Below, piece after piece: positions 24,642 to 34,420 of a DNA stretch of 52,977 nt. The first letter of the stretch is position 1. Each line of letters opens with the position of its first letter. Made by a program: the position numbers and the translations under genes. This DNA comes from an uncultured Alphaproteobacteria bacterium (lineage in GTDB: Bacteria; Pseudomonadota; Alphaproteobacteria; Caulobacterales; Hyphomonadaceae). Below the pieces are notes generated by a model, which worked only from the letters and a program-made list of their open reading frames with translations, made no database searches and was not told the origin of the DNA. The stretch lies in assembly GCA_903831255.1 (NCBI GenBank), contig CAIKWZ010000032.1, positions 1 through 52,977 of the forward strand, in the 5' to 3' direction.

Positions 24642-26606
24642 CTATCGACCATCCGGGGAATAGGCGAGGAGAACGTTCGTCCCATTTCCTCCGGTGCTGG
24701 CGGCGCCGTCAAAGCCGGACATAACGAAAATTCGCCCGCCTGCGATGGTCGGACCATTGCCGTCGATCGAGCCTCCGGGCTGATCAGCGACGCCATTGGC
24801 GGTCGCATAGGTTCGGCTCGTGGTGGAATCCTCGAACAACAAGCGACCGGAGCCGCTGTCATAGGCGCGGAACCAACCGTCCATACTGCCCTGAAAAACG
24901 ACCCCGGGCATGACCGCCGGAGCGGCCGACATCGCGTTGAAACAGACCCCGGGGAAACGATCGGACAGCGTCCTGTCGCCTCGGAACTGACAGGGCGCAG
25001 ACGGGGCGGGAACATGCCAGGCAACCTCCCCTGTCACAGGATCGATAGCCGTCAGGCCAGGCTTTCCGGGAGGCTGAGGGTGGATAAAATCCTCAATCGT
25101 CTCACCCCGGGACGACGCATGCGCATACCAGAGATTGGCGATATCCGAGTTGGGCGCAAAGAGATACTTTGGATCCGCCGCGATACCCCATTCGATCCCG
25201 CCCAGAACGCTTCCGGCGCCGACCTTCCTCTCCCACAGCAGTCGACCCGTGTCCGGATCCATTCCATAGGCGATCCCTGATTTCTGGCCTGACAGCAGAA
25301 TCTGACCGCCGCCTGGCGCATCGACAAGCACAGGCGAGGCGCCGAAGTCATAGTCCGGACCAAGCTCCTCCGGGCAATTGGGACCCGGCGTGGCGCCGGT
25401 GCATCCCATCACATAGTTATCGTTCTCGGTGACCTGCGTGTTCCAACGGATGCGACCCGTCTCCATCTCGATTGCGATGATCGCATCGGCCGCCCGTGTG
25501 GCCGCCTCAGTGTAGGAATCTCCGGTCGCGACGTACACGAGCCCCCGACGGGGATCGACGGTCGGGGCCGACCATATCGCGGCGCCCGCGGGACCGTGCA
25601 TCTGGAGACCGCCGCCGTTCTTCCCGAGCAGGACAGAAGGTTCGGTCAGGACATAAGTCTTCCACTTTACCGCGCCGGTTCGGATATCAACCGCCACGAG
25701 GCTTCCCCGGAAGGTGCAGCAGGCATAGCTCGCACTTTGACTTGCGGGCTCTTCTCTGGAGGTGATCCCGACAAAAGCGAGGTCCCCCGAAACAACAGGA
25801 GAGCCAGTGATCGCGGACATCGCATGAGAGTCGAGAATCTCGCTTGACCAGATCTCCTTTCCCGTCGCTGCGTCAAAGCCGGACATGACCTTGTTGTTGC
25901 GGCCGACGACCAGCAGCCAGCCGCTGGGCGATGCGGTCGAACGCAAGACGACCGGTGTGTTGCGAGCCGACACACCGTCGACGCGGAAGCGAACGCACCC
26001 GGAACCAGGGTCCAGCGCGTACATCCGTCCACCGCTCAGGATCCAGAGCCAGTCGCCGATGACGACAGGCTGGGCGTTGCGACTATTGGCGATCGAAAAT
26101 GACCACTTCACCTTCAGGCGGGACACGTCTGAAACCGAAAACCCCGGATCAGGCTGATAGCGCGTATTGGCGCCGTCCCGACCCACCGTGCTCCAGTCCC
26201 GCGCCGTAGGCACGATCGGAGGATTGGACGAACAGGGCATGTCCACCGTTGAAACCTGAGCGCGTCGCCCGCGGGCGGACGCCGCCTCTTTGGAGGGCTG
26301 CTCGGGTCCCTCGATCAGATAGCGAACAACCGACTGGATCTGGTTTCCCGACAAACCCTCCGCCATCGCCGCCATGACGCCCTCTGAGAGGGCCTCGGTC
26401 AGCTCAGAGGCAGGACGCGCAGACAGGGCGCCCCGGCTGGGCGCACGGTCCTGAGCCGGTTCATGGCAGGAGGCGCATCTCTGCTTGAACAGGGCCTCCC
26501 CTTCCGCCTGGCTGGCCCCCTGCGCCCATGCCGGCGCGCTCCCAAGCCCGACAACGCCGGCCCCGAGGACAGCCAGAAGGCTCGCAAACCTGACGATTGA
26601 TCTCAT
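24642..26606 (-). CDS. PVA-dehydrogenase-like quinoprotein with N-terminal cytochrome c
   Basis: A 654-aa periplasmic protein: Sec signal ending APAWAQ, cytochrome c domain with CASCH (44-48), then a PQQ-type beta-propeller from about residue 140. Propeller repeats are visible as AATGKEIWSSEI, ETGRIRWNTQV and DTGRLLWERKV. An adjacent Cys pair in SYACCTFRG could form the vicinal disulphide typical of PQQ alcohol dehydrogenases. The layout matches polyvinyl alcohol dehydrogenase, but the alcohol oxidised is not known. GGGGAGAT precedes the ATG. Electrons probably pass from PQQ to its own haem and on to respiratory cytochromes. No PQQ synthesis genes lie in the window. Confidence 0.88.
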   Translation of the reverse strand: MRSIVRFASLLAVLGAGVVGLGSAPAWAQGASQAEGEALFKQRCASCHEPAQDRAPSRGALSARPASELTEALSEGVMAAMAEGLSGNQIQSVVRYLIEGPEQPSKEAASARGRRAQVSTVDMPCSSNPPIVPTARDWSTVGRDGANTRYQPDPGFSVSDVSRLKVKWSFSIANSRNAQPVVIGDWLWILSGGRMYALDPGSGCVRFRVDGVSARNTPVVLRSTASPSGWLLVVGRNNKVMSGFDAATGKEIWSSEILDSHAMSAITGSPVVSGDLAFVGITSREEPASQSASYACCTFRGSLVAVDIRTGAVKWKTYVLTEPSVLLGKNGGGLQMHGPAGAAIWSAPTVDPRRGLVYVATGDSYTEAATRAADAIIAIEMETGRIRWNTQVTENDNYVMGCTGATPGPNCPEELGPDYDFGASPVLVDAPGGGQILLSGQKSGIAYGMDPDTGRLLWERKVGAGSVLGGIEWGIAADPKYLFAPNSDIANLWYAHASSRGETIEDFIHPQPPGKPGLTAIDPVTGEVAWHVPAPSAPCQFRGDRTLSDRFPGVCFNAMSAAPAVMPGVVFQGSMDGWFRAYDSGSGRLLFEDSTTSRTYATANGVADQPGGSIDGNGPTIAGGRIFVMSGFDGAASTGGNGTNVLLAYSPDGR

Positions 26607-26904
26607 GGAAGATCTCCCCGAGCATTAGCGGCCGCCGTCGCGCACCGCCTTAGGGCCGGTGTCCGACCCCTCCCGACCCTTGCCGGAACGCATGAGTCGT
26701 ATCCTGAAACGCCATCAGCGGTCCAGAACGCTGTTCATGGCCGGGCACAGGAAAGGTGACAAACCAGGGGAAGCGGGAGAAGCGCCAGGCGACAGGAACC
26801 CGACATCAGACCGACGAGCGCCCCTCTCGTCGCCGGCGACAAGGTCGACCGCGGGACATAGCCTCGCACGCAGGACGTCCCCACGGACAGGCCTCTGAGA
26901 GGAA

Positions 26905-27333
26905 CTAGTCCGGACGACTGACGATGGACGCCGTCGCGACAAGGTCCAGAAGCAGCGACATCGTCGCCCCGCCGGACATGTCGAACGGATCGATTTCCGG
27001 GCGCTTGAAGTATTTCAGGATCAGAGCGCGATTGATCCGCCCGCCCTGAACCTGACCCATGGTCCATGCGCCGAATTTACGCTCCGTGATCTCCTCAAAA
27101 GTGAGGATACGCACCTGCTTGTGGCGGTCATCCCGGACAATCTGATTGTAAAGCTCACAGACCTCTTCGCGCCCGCCCTCGAGGACCTGCATAAACACAT
27201 CGTCAGCCACAACCAGAAGCCCGGTCACGCCCAGGGCGGGATTGTTCTGACGGCACTGGGCGAGAATCCCATCGAGAGTGGAGGATGCGACCGGACCGTC
27301 GGCACGGCTGGCGTAGAGGAGGCGAACGAGCAT
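26905..27333 (-). CDS. BLUF-domain blue-light photoreceptor
   Basis: A 142-aa stand-alone FAD photoreceptor. BLUF key residues are at the right spacing: Y7 (LLYAS), N31 (NPALGVTG) and Q49 (FMQVLEG), equal to the Tyr-Asn-Gln spacing of AppA. LYNQIVRDDRH and FGAWTMG complete the domain. Residues 100-142 add a short helical tail often used for protein contact; there is no EAL, GGDEF or other output domain. The ATG lies 3 nt after the folE stop, so they form one operon. The partner may be the GTP cyclohydrolase itself or another regulator. Confidence 0.95.
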   Translation of the reverse strand: MLVRLLYASRADGPVASSTLDGILAQCRQNNPALGVTGLLVVADDVFMQVLEGGREEVCELYNQIVRDDRHKQVRILTFEEITERKFGAWTMGQVQGGRINRALILKYFKRPEIDPFDMSGGATMSLLLDLVATASIVSRPD

Positions 27334-27336
27334 GTT

Positions 27337-28083
27337 TCAGGCCCTCAGATTAATGAGTGAGAGGAACTCACGGCGCAGCGTGTGATCCTTCAGAAATGAG
27401 CCGCGCATGACGGAGTTGATCATCTTCGTCTCATCATCCTTGACCCCACGCCAGTGCATGCAGAAATGATCAGCCTCCATCACGACGGCGAGACCGTCAG
27501 GATGGACCTTATCGTTCAGCAATTCAGCCATCTGCGTGATCGCCTCTTCCTGGATCTGCGGTCTCGACATGATCCATTCCGCGAGCCGCGAATACTTGGA
27601 AAGCCCGATCAGGTTGGAATGCTCGTTGGGCATCAGTCCGATCCAGAGACGACCCATGATCGGACAGAAGTGGTGACTGCAGGCGCTGCGGACCTTTATG
27701 GGACCAACGATCATCAGCTCATTGAGCGCCTCAACGTTCGGAAACTCCGTAACCTGCGGCGCCGGAGCATACCGCCCGCGAAAGACTTCCGTCAGGTACA
27801 TCTTCGCCACGCGGCGGGCTGTATCCTGGGTGTTGTGATCGCTGACAGTGTCGATCACAAGGCTTTCCAGGACGCCCCGGAATTTGCCCTCCACCTCATC
27901 AAGAAGACCCTCGAGTTCGCCAGCTTCCAGAAACTCGGCGATGGAATCATTGGCGTGAAACCGGCGTCCGGCGGCCTGAATCCTGGATCGGATCCGGGCG
28001 GAAACGGGCGTCTCACCCGTTGAGCCCCTGTCGCTCCGCTTGTCCGCCGCCATATCGCACCCGTGGAAATTGAAGAGGTTCAT
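27337..28083 (-). CDS. folE: GTP cyclohydrolase I
   Basis: Converts GTP to 7,8-dihydroneopterin triphosphate, first step of folate and pterin synthesis. 248 aa with a ~60-residue N-terminal extension over the shortest bacterial forms. Zinc ligands are C135 and H138 (CSHHFCP, usually CEHHFVP) and C208 (HFCMHWRGV, usually HMCMxMRGV). DTARRVAKMYLTEVFRGRY is the substrate-binding helix region. An internal ATG (MAADKRS) is an alternative start. It is followed at 3 nt by a BLUF photoreceptor, which suggests light-linked pterin production, for instance for a photolyase antenna. That link is inference. Confidence 0.94.
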   Translation of the reverse strand: MNLFNFHGCDMAADKRSDRGSTGETPVSARIRSRIQAAGRRFHANDSIAEFLEAGELEGLLDEVEGKFRGVLESLVIDTVSDHNTQDTARRVAKMYLTEVFRGRYAPAPQVTEFPNVEALNELMIVGPIKVRSACSHHFCPIMGRLWIGLMPNEHSNLIGLSKYSRLAEWIMSRPQIQEEAITQMAELLNDKVHPDGLAVVMEADHFCMHWRGVKDDETKMINSVMRGSFLKDHTLRREFLSLINLRA

Positions 28084-28393
28084 TCCGATCCGACAGAGCG
28101 TCGACGGAACAAGTTCGTTCGGCCCTTATACACGAGAGCCGCGCGCCGTCAGCATCGCTTATCGCCTCGGGCTTCGAACCCGCTCATTCTGGAAGGCGGG
28201 AGATAGAACCTTGTCGACCATACGGAGGGCCGACGCCGACGGCGCTCAGATCGAGCGGATGGACGAACGGCGCGCATCATGAGAGAAATTGCCGTAGGTC
28301 AGGCGCATGTTCATGCCGGACCTGAGACCCCGATGGGAGACCATGGTGTTAGGGACAGGACCGAACTCCGCAGGTCGCCGCAGGCAGCCCGCC

Positions 28394-28732
28394 ATGCGAG
28401 CCGCGGTCGTGTGCCTGTCCGCTCTGGGGCTCGTCCTCACCGGGGCGGTTGCGGCTGAGGCTCAGGAGCCCCCGGGCGCCGAACGGCCCCTGAACGGGGA
28501 GGAACTCTACCAGCAGCGCTGTTCATCCTGTCATGAAAGCGGGTCAAGGAGCATTCCGACACGAGCGATGATCGCGCGTCATACGCCGGAGGACATTCTC
28601 GACATCCTCACCACAGGGTTCATGGCCGCCGTCGCGTCCTTCATGACTGAGGACGAGAAGCTGACCCTGGCTCGTCATCTCAGCTCGCAACCGCCGCCTT
28701 CTCCCCCCGCCTCCGGCGCGGCTCAGCGTTGA
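28394..28732 (+). CDS. periplasmic c-type cytochrome
   Basis: A small cytochrome c of 112 aa from this start (Sec signal LGLVLTGAVAAEAQ); ATG 28343, with GGGAG upstream, is an alternative that lengthens the signal. CSSCH binds haem. The mature part parallels the cytochrome domain of the quinoprotein at 24642-26606: GEELYQQRCSSCHE against GEALFKQRCASCHE, and GFMAAVA against GVMAAMA. It could be the electron acceptor of that enzyme or a detached paralogue of its haem domain. It is divergent from folE. Confidence 0.85.
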   Translation: MRAAVVCLSALGLVLTGAVAAEAQEPPGAERPLNGEELYQQRCSSCHESGSRSIPTRAMIARHTPEDILDILTTGFMAAVASFMTEDEKLTLARHLSSQPPPSPPASGAAQR

Positions 28733-28783
28733 CAGGACGGGTGTGTTAGCGATATAGAACACCGCTGTGCCTTTTCGAGGGGG

Positions 28784-29665
28784 GTGTCCGTGCTGTCCAT
28801 TACCGATCTGTCTCACGTCTATTCCAACGGCGTGCGCGCCCTCGACAGCGTGAGCCTTGAAGCGCCTGCCGGCATGTTCGGCCTCCTGGGACCGAACGGA
28901 GCGGGTAAATCCACCCTCATGAGGATTATCGCGACCCTCCAGACGCCAACCTCCGGCAAGGTCGTCTTCGATGGGATCGACGTCCTCGCGGAACCCGACC
29001 GAATTCGGCTGAGCCTCGGCTACCTGCCCCAGGATTTCGGGGTCTATCCCAGGGTGACCGCCCGGGACCTGCTTGATCACATGGCGATCCTGAAAGGGTT
29101 CAGGGAGGCCGGCCCGCGCCGCGAACTGGTCGACCAGTTGCTCAATCAGGTCAACCTCTGGGGGGCCCGCAACAAGGCCGTCGCCAGCTTCTCGGGAGGA
29201 ATGAGGCAGCGCTTCGGGATCGCTCAGGCGCTGATTGGCAGGCCCCGGCTGATGATCGTCGATGAACCCACCGCGGGTCTCGATCCGGAAGAACGGAACC
29301 GTTTCCTGAACCTCCTTGCGGATATCGGTCAGGATGTTCTGGTGATCCTCTCCACGCACATCGTCGAGGATGTCGCCGACCTTTGCCCGCGCATGGCCAT
29401 CCTGGCCGGCGGCCGGATTATCGCCGAAGGAGCGCCTCAGACCCTGATCGAGGGTTTGGCGGGACGAATCTGGAAGGCGGTCATTCCACGACCCGATCTG
29501 GAGACCTACCGAAGCCGTCACAATGTGATCTCGACCCGCCTCAACGCTGGGGCCACGATGATCCATGTCCTTTGCGACCACCCGCCCGGACCGGAGTTCG
29601 TTCAGGTCGCGGGGGGCCTTGAGGATGTGTATTTCTCAACCCTCTCCGCCCTGCGCGCCGCCTGA
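28784..29665 (+). CDS. ABC transporter ATP-binding protein
   Basis: A 293-aa ATPase. Walker A GPNGAGKST, Q-loop LPQDFGVYP, signature FSGGMRQRFGIA, Walker B LMIVDEPTAGLD and switch His in LSTHIVEDV are all present. The start is GTG at 28784 or more likely the second GTG at 28790, since GAGGGG lies just upstream. It partners the permease/M1 fusion 12 nt downstream. The transported substrate is unknown; the fused peptidase suggests peptides or peptide-modified molecules. Confidence 0.93.
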   Translation: MSVLSITDLSHVYSNGVRALDSVSLEAPAGMFGLLGPNGAGKSTLMRIIATLQTPTSGKVVFDGIDVLAEPDRIRLSLGYLPQDFGVYPRVTARDLLDHMAILKGFREAGPRRELVDQLLNQVNLWGARNKAVASFSGGMRQRFGIAQALIGRPRLMIVDEPTAGLDPEERNRFLNLLADIGQDVLVILSTHIVEDVADLCPRMAILAGGRIIAEGAPQTLIEGLAGRIWKAVIPRPDLETYRSRHNVISTRLNAGATMIHVLCDHPPGPEFVQVAGGLEDVYFSTLSALRAA

Positions 29666-29677
29666 GGTCCGCGCATC

Positions 29678-32600
29678 ATGATAGGATCCGTCGCCCGTTT
29701 CGAACTCCGCTATCAGCTTAGCAATCCGGTCCTGTGGACCAGCCTTGTCCTGTTCACTCTGCTGACCTTCGCCTCTGTCACCATTGACCAGGTGCAGATC
29801 GGCGCTGGCGGAAATGCGAACATCAACGCGCCCTACGCTGTGATCCTCACCGTGGCGGTCATGGGCATCCTCAACCTGTTCGTTCTTGTAGCCTTAGTGG
29901 CCAACGCCATTCTCCGGGATGATGAAACGAGATTTGGTCCGATCCTGAGGAGCAGCCGTCTTAAACCCGCCCCCTACGTGCTCGGCCGGTTCATAGGGGC
30001 AAGCCTCGCCGCCTCAATCGCCTTTGCCGGGGTTCCCCTGGCCCATCTCCTCGGATCTCTCGCCCCATGGCTTGACCCGGAAGAGCTCGGCCCTTTCCGG
30101 TTGTCGAGTTATCTCTACGCCTACTTCGCAGTCGGCGTGCCGATGATTGTCATTTTCGGGGCGATGCTTTATGCGATCGCATCCCTGACACGATCCATGA
30201 TGGGCGCCTATCTTGGCGCGGTGGCCATTCTCATCGGATGGACGCTCGGCGGTATCCTCCTGGATCGGCCGGAGCTGGAAACGGTGGCGATGCTCACGGA
30301 TCCGACCGGCCTGACCGCTCTCCTCAATGAGACGGAATACTGGACAGCGGCAGACCGTAACACCCGGCTGCCCGAGTTCAGCGGCGATTTCCTGATGAAC
30401 CGAGCCGTCTGGACAGGTGTCGCCGTCATCTGCCTGACCCTCCCTCTCTTCACGCGCTCATTCGATGCGCAGGATCGACGGCCAAAGCCTGCCCAACGCG
30501 CGCAGCGAAATGACAGTCCGTCGATATCGATAGGCGCGGTTCACGCTGCGCCGGCGAGGAATTTCAGGACGACGGGCGCTCAGCTGGCGGCGCGAACAGC
30601 CTTCGACCTGAGATACGTACTCCTCAGCCCGGCCTTCCCAATTCTTCTGATCCTGGGGCTCTTTAACTCAGCCGGCGCTCTCTGGCTCAGCACAGAGATA
30701 GGGGGCGCCGATCTCCTCCCGGTCACCCGCCTGATGGTCAACACCCTCTCAGGCGCATTCTCCATCATCCCGGTCGTCATCGCAGGTTACTATGCGGGCG
30801 ACCTCGTCTGGCGGGACCGCGAGCGCCGCATCCACGAGCTGATCGACTCAACCCCCACCAGCGACTGGTCCTTCATCGCACCCAAGGCTCTGGCCATAAT
30901 CCTGGCTCTGTCGGCGACTGCTGTCGTGGGCATCTTCGCTGGCGTCTGCGTTCAGACCCTCAAGGGCTACTTCGCAGTCGAACTGGATCATTATGTTCTG
31001 TGGTACGGCCTGCCGACCCTCATACTTTCAGCCCAGCTCGCCGTCCTCGCCCTCTTCCTCCAGATCCTCTCTCCCAACAAATATGTGGGATGGGGTCTCC
31101 TTCTCCTCTGGTTCATAGCATCGACCACCTTCGTGAACCTGGGATGGGAGCATAAGCTCTATGACTTCGCAGCCTCTCCGGCCGCGCCGATCAGCGATTT
31201 TAACGGGCGGGCCCACTTCTGGATCGGTCAGGCATGGTACAACGCCTACTGGACACTGGCCTCGATCATTCTGCTGATGCTGGGCTGGGCGCTGTGGTCC
31301 CGGGGCGCCGACCGGCGTCTGCTCCCGCGCCTGAAGGCCCTGCCCGGAAGATTTGTCGGAAGCCCTCGATGGGTCCTCGCCGGAGCCGTGGCGATATTCG
31401 CATCCATCGGCGGATGGATTGTCTACAATACGACGATCCTCAATCCCTATGTAACAGGCATCGAGGACGAGAGACGCATCGCCGAAGCCGAAAAGGTCCT
31501 GAGCCGCTACGAGACGGCGCCGGGTCCCACGATCCGTCACGTCACCCTTGAGGTCGATCTTCATCCCCGCACCCGAACGGTCGCCACAAGGGGCAGTTAC
31601 GAGATCCGCAACAATACGCCAGCGCCCATCTCCGAATTGATCATGGCATGGCCGGACCTCGATGAGGTTGTAGATGTCGCAATCCCGTCCGGGCGGTTAA
31701 AGACCGTCTGGGACGACTACAATGTCCAGCTGTGGACGCTGGATCAGCCGCTGGCCCCGGGCGAAGCCCGGACGCTGTCGTTCGCCACCCGGATATCAAA
31801 TCCGGGCTTCACCAACGATGCCGGGCAGTATCAGATCGTCAGCAATGGCGCCTTTCTCTCAAATGACCGCCTCTCGCCCTACCTCGGCCTCAGCCGGTCG
31901 CTCTGGCTTCAGGACCGGGCGAAGCGGCGCAAATACGGCCTTGAGCCGGAGAGACGGCCTGCTCCTCTGGAGGATCCCGCGGCCTCGGCTCATCACTATC
32001 TCCGTCCCGACAGCGACTGGGTGACGGCCGACATCACAGTCTCAACCGATGATGATCAGATCCCCATTGCGCCCGGCTACCTGGTTTCAGAGGATCGCAA
32101 AGGCGGTCGGATCACCCGACGGTTCTCTACAGAGGCCCCGATCCATCACTTCTTTTCGATCCAGTCGGCCCGCTATGCGATCCGGACGGCAGAGGCGACG
32201 ACCCCAACGGGTCCGGTGCGTCTGGAGATTTATCACCATCCCTCCCACGACCGGAACACCGGGCTCATGGAAGAGGCGATGAAAGCCTCTCTCAGGGTCT
32301 TCTCTGAGCGTTTCTCCCCTTTCCAGTTCCGTCAGATGCGCGTTCTCGAATTCCCCGCCTACGCCACATACGCGCAGTCGTTCGCGAACACCGTTCCGTT
32401 CTCAGAGGATATTGGTTGGCTGCAGGCGAACCCGGCTGAGGACGACATTGACCTCGTGACCTATGTGACCGCCCACGAAATCGCCCATCAGTGGTGGGCC
32501 CATCAGGTGATCGGCGCGGATCAGCAGGGCGCCACCATGCTCTCCGAGACATTTTCCCAGTACTCCGCCCTGCTGGTGATGGAAGAAATGTACGGTCCCG

Positions 32601-33274
32601 AAAAGATACGACGCTTCCTGAACCGGGAACTCAACACCTACCTGTCGGCGCGTGGATCGGACGTCGTGGAGGAAGTCCCATTGATGCGGGTGGAGAACCA
32701 GCCCTACATCCACTACAATAAGGGATCTCTGGTGATGTACTTTCTGCGCAGCGAGATCGGAGAGGAAGCCGTCAACAGGGCGATGAGGCGTCTCATCGAA
32801 CGTTACGCCTTTCAGCCTGCGCCTTACCCCTCCAGCCTCGATTTCATAACGATGCTTCGTGAAGAGGCTGGCCCGCAACACGACGAGCTGATCACAGACC
32901 TTTTCGAGCGTATAACCCTTTACGACGGAAGGACGACCGCAGCTCAGAGGCGCCGTCTGCCTGACGGCAGGTGGGAGGTCACTCTCAGCCTCGATGTCAG
33001 AAAGTACTATGCAGACGGAGAAGGAGTGGAGACCGAAGCCCCCCTGGAGGAGGCTTTCGAGATCGGAGTGTTCACCCGCAAGCCGGAAGATAAGGATTTC
33101 TCCAGCTCAGACATCCTGTTCTTCGAAAAGCGTATCGCCAGATCGGGGGAAAACACGCTTGTCATCACTCTTCCCTCAGGACCCGAGCCCCTGCACGCTG
33201 GCCTTGATCCATACCTGAAGCGCATCGACCGCAATGGAGACGACAATCTCGCCGAAGTGACTGAAGGTCCATGA
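29678..33274 (+). CDS. ABC-2 permease fused to M1 aminopeptidase
   Basis: A 1198-aa fusion known from many Gram-negatives. Residues 1-580 hold two ABC-2 permease halves with about 12 helices, separated by a loop near 270-310. After a last helix (WVLAGAVAIFASIGGWIVYN) comes an M1 peptidase domain. The zinc site is HEIAHQWW (H933, H937) with the third ligand E957 in MLSETFSQYSAL, spaced one residue wider than in classical M1 enzymes. The peptidase faces the periplasm if the topology is standard. It shares an operon with the ATPase before it and overlaps galM by ATGA. Physiological substrate is unknown. Confidence 0.93.
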   Translation: MIGSVARFELRYQLSNPVLWTSLVLFTLLTFASVTIDQVQIGAGGNANINAPYAVILTVAVMGILNLFVLVALVANAILRDDETRFGPILRSSRLKPAPYVLGRFIGASLAASIAFAGVPLAHLLGSLAPWLDPEELGPFRLSSYLYAYFAVGVPMIVIFGAMLYAIASLTRSMMGAYLGAVAILIGWTLGGILLDRPELETVAMLTDPTGLTALLNETEYWTAADRNTRLPEFSGDFLMNRAVWTGVAVICLTLPLFTRSFDAQDRRPKPAQRAQRNDSPSISIGAVHAAPARNFRTTGAQLAARTAFDLRYVLLSPAFPILLILGLFNSAGALWLSTEIGGADLLPVTRLMVNTLSGAFSIIPVVIAGYYAGDLVWRDRERRIHELIDSTPTSDWSFIAPKALAIILALSATAVVGIFAGVCVQTLKGYFAVELDHYVLWYGLPTLILSAQLAVLALFLQILSPNKYVGWGLLLLWFIASTTFVNLGWEHKLYDFAASPAAPISDFNGRAHFWIGQAWYNAYWTLASIILLMLGWALWSRGADRRLLPRLKALPGRFVGSPRWVLAGAVAIFASIGGWIVYNTTILNPYVTGIEDERRIAEAEKVLSRYETAPGPTIRHVTLEVDLHPRTRTVATRGSYEIRNNTPAPISELIMAWPDLDEVVDVAIPSGRLKTVWDDYNVQLWTLDQPLAPGEARTLSFATRISNPGFTNDAGQYQIVSNGAFLSNDRLSPYLGLSRSLWLQDRAKRRKYGLEPERRPAPLEDPAASAHHYLRPDSDWVTADITVSTDDDQIPIAPGYLVSEDRKGGRITRRFSTEAPIHHFFSIQSARYAIRTAEATTPTGPVRLEIYHHPSHDRNTGLMEEAMKASLRVFSERFSPFQFRQMRVLEFPAYATYAQSFANTVPFSEDIGWLQANPAEDDIDLVTYVTAHEIAHQWWAHQVIGADQQGATMLSETFSQYSALLVMEEMYGPEKIRRFLNRELNTYLSARGSDVVEEVPLMRVENQPYIHYNKGSLVMYFLRSEIGEEAVNRAMRRLIERYAFQPAPYPSSLDFITMLREEAGPQHDELITDLFERITLYDGRTTAAQRRRLPDGRWEVTLSLDVRKYYADGEGVETEAPLEEAFEIGVFTRKPEDKDFSSSDILFFEKRIARSGENTLVITLPSGPEPLHAGLDPYLKRIDRNGDDNLAEVTEGP

Positions 33275-34359
33275 GACCTTCCTCGCCCGGAGTGAAGGTC
33301 GACCGCAGAACGTGGGGTCGCGCAGCCGACGGCGGCGCCCTTGAAGAAATCACCCTGGCCGCGCGCGACGGCGTCACGGCAAGGATCTTTTCATTCGGCG
33401 CGACGATCCACAGTCTCTCATGTCCGGACCGCACAGGCCATATCGACGATATCCTTCTTGGCCCGGCGGATCCCCGCGATCACGTCCTGCAGAGATGTTT
33501 CTTCGGATCCACAGTCGGTCGCGTGGCCAACAGAATCGCCTTTTCACGATTTGAGCTAAACGGGCGTTTCCATCAGCTCGACAGCAACGAGAACCCTCAC
33601 CACCTGCATGGCGGACCGCACGGTCTTGACCAGAAATCCTGGCGCGTGGCGTCTCTTCACGAGGGTGACGCAGGCGAAGCGGTTCTTGAGTGCGTCTCTC
33701 CCGATGGCGAGTGCGGTTATCCGGGAACCCTCAGAGCCGAGGCCCGCTTCCGTCTTTCAGAGGGGGGCATCCTGGAGATTGTCTACTCAGCTGTGTGCGA
33801 CGCTCCAACAATTTGCAACCTGACCAACCACAACGTCTACAATCTTTGCGGTTCTGGGTCCGGCGAAAGCATTCGCGACCATCTCATCACAGTTGCGGCC
33901 GACGACTATCTGCCGGTTCATCCCGATCTGATCCCCACAGGAGAGCGACGATGCGTCCATCAGACAGCCTTCGACCTCAGGCGCCCTCGAAGACTGGGAG
34001 ACATTCTGAGTGACACGCAGGACGAGCAGCTGCGCATCGCCCATGGCCTCGACCACAGCTTCATCCTGCGCCAGCCACACAAAGTCGATCGCCCTGATGT
34101 GACGCTCTTTCATCCGGGTTCAGGACGACAGCTGGAGCTTCGTACGACGTCTCCCGCTGTACAGGTGTACACCGGGAACTTCCTGTCTGGAGCGGTCGTC
34201 AGCAAGGGGGGGCGAGACTATCGTCCGCATGACGGGGTGTGTCTCGAGCCTCAGGGATACCCCAACGCGCCCAATGAGCCCTCATTTCCTTCGGTCCGCC
34301 TCACGCCTGGAGACGTCTATACGAACAGGGTCTCAATCCATCTCTCCGCAATGACCTGA
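33271..34359 (+). CDS. galM: aldose 1-epimerase
   Basis: Interconverts alpha and beta anomers of aldoses, 362 aa. The family features are visible: FSFGATIHSL near the N-terminus, GRVANRIAFSRFELNG, HHLHGGPHGLDQKSW, the catalytic His in NLTNHNVYNLCG, VYTGNFL, and the catalytic Glu in CLEPQGYPNAPNEPSF. There is no signal peptide, so it should be cytoplasmic. The start overlaps the stop of the permease/M1 gene as ATGA, an unusual partner for a sugar enzyme and a hint that the transporter may handle glycosylated substrates. Confidence 0.93.
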   Translation: MRPSSPGVKVDRRTWGRAADGGALEEITLAARDGVTARIFSFGATIHSLSCPDRTGHIDDILLGPADPRDHVLQRCFFGSTVGRVANRIAFSRFELNGRFHQLDSNENPHHLHGGPHGLDQKSWRVASLHEGDAGEAVLECVSPDGECGYPGTLRAEARFRLSEGGILEIVYSAVCDAPTICNLTNHNVYNLCGSGSGESIRDHLITVAADDYLPVHPDLIPTGERRCVHQTAFDLRRPRRLGDILSDTQDEQLRIAHGLDHSFILRQPHKVDRPDVTLFHPGSGRQLELRTTSPAVQVYTGNFLSGAVVSKGGRDYRPHDGVCLEPQGYPNAPNEPSFPSVRLTPGDVYTNRVSIHLSAMT

Positions 34360-34420
34360 TTGGATACCCAGGGGCAGGCCCATGCCACGTAACCTTGCGG
34401 AGGGCACAAGCATTGAGGAG

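Noticed and set aside
28544-29581. 345-codon minus-strand frame over cytochrome and ATPase genes
   Set aside because: It spans two recognised plus-strand genes and encodes no known domain.
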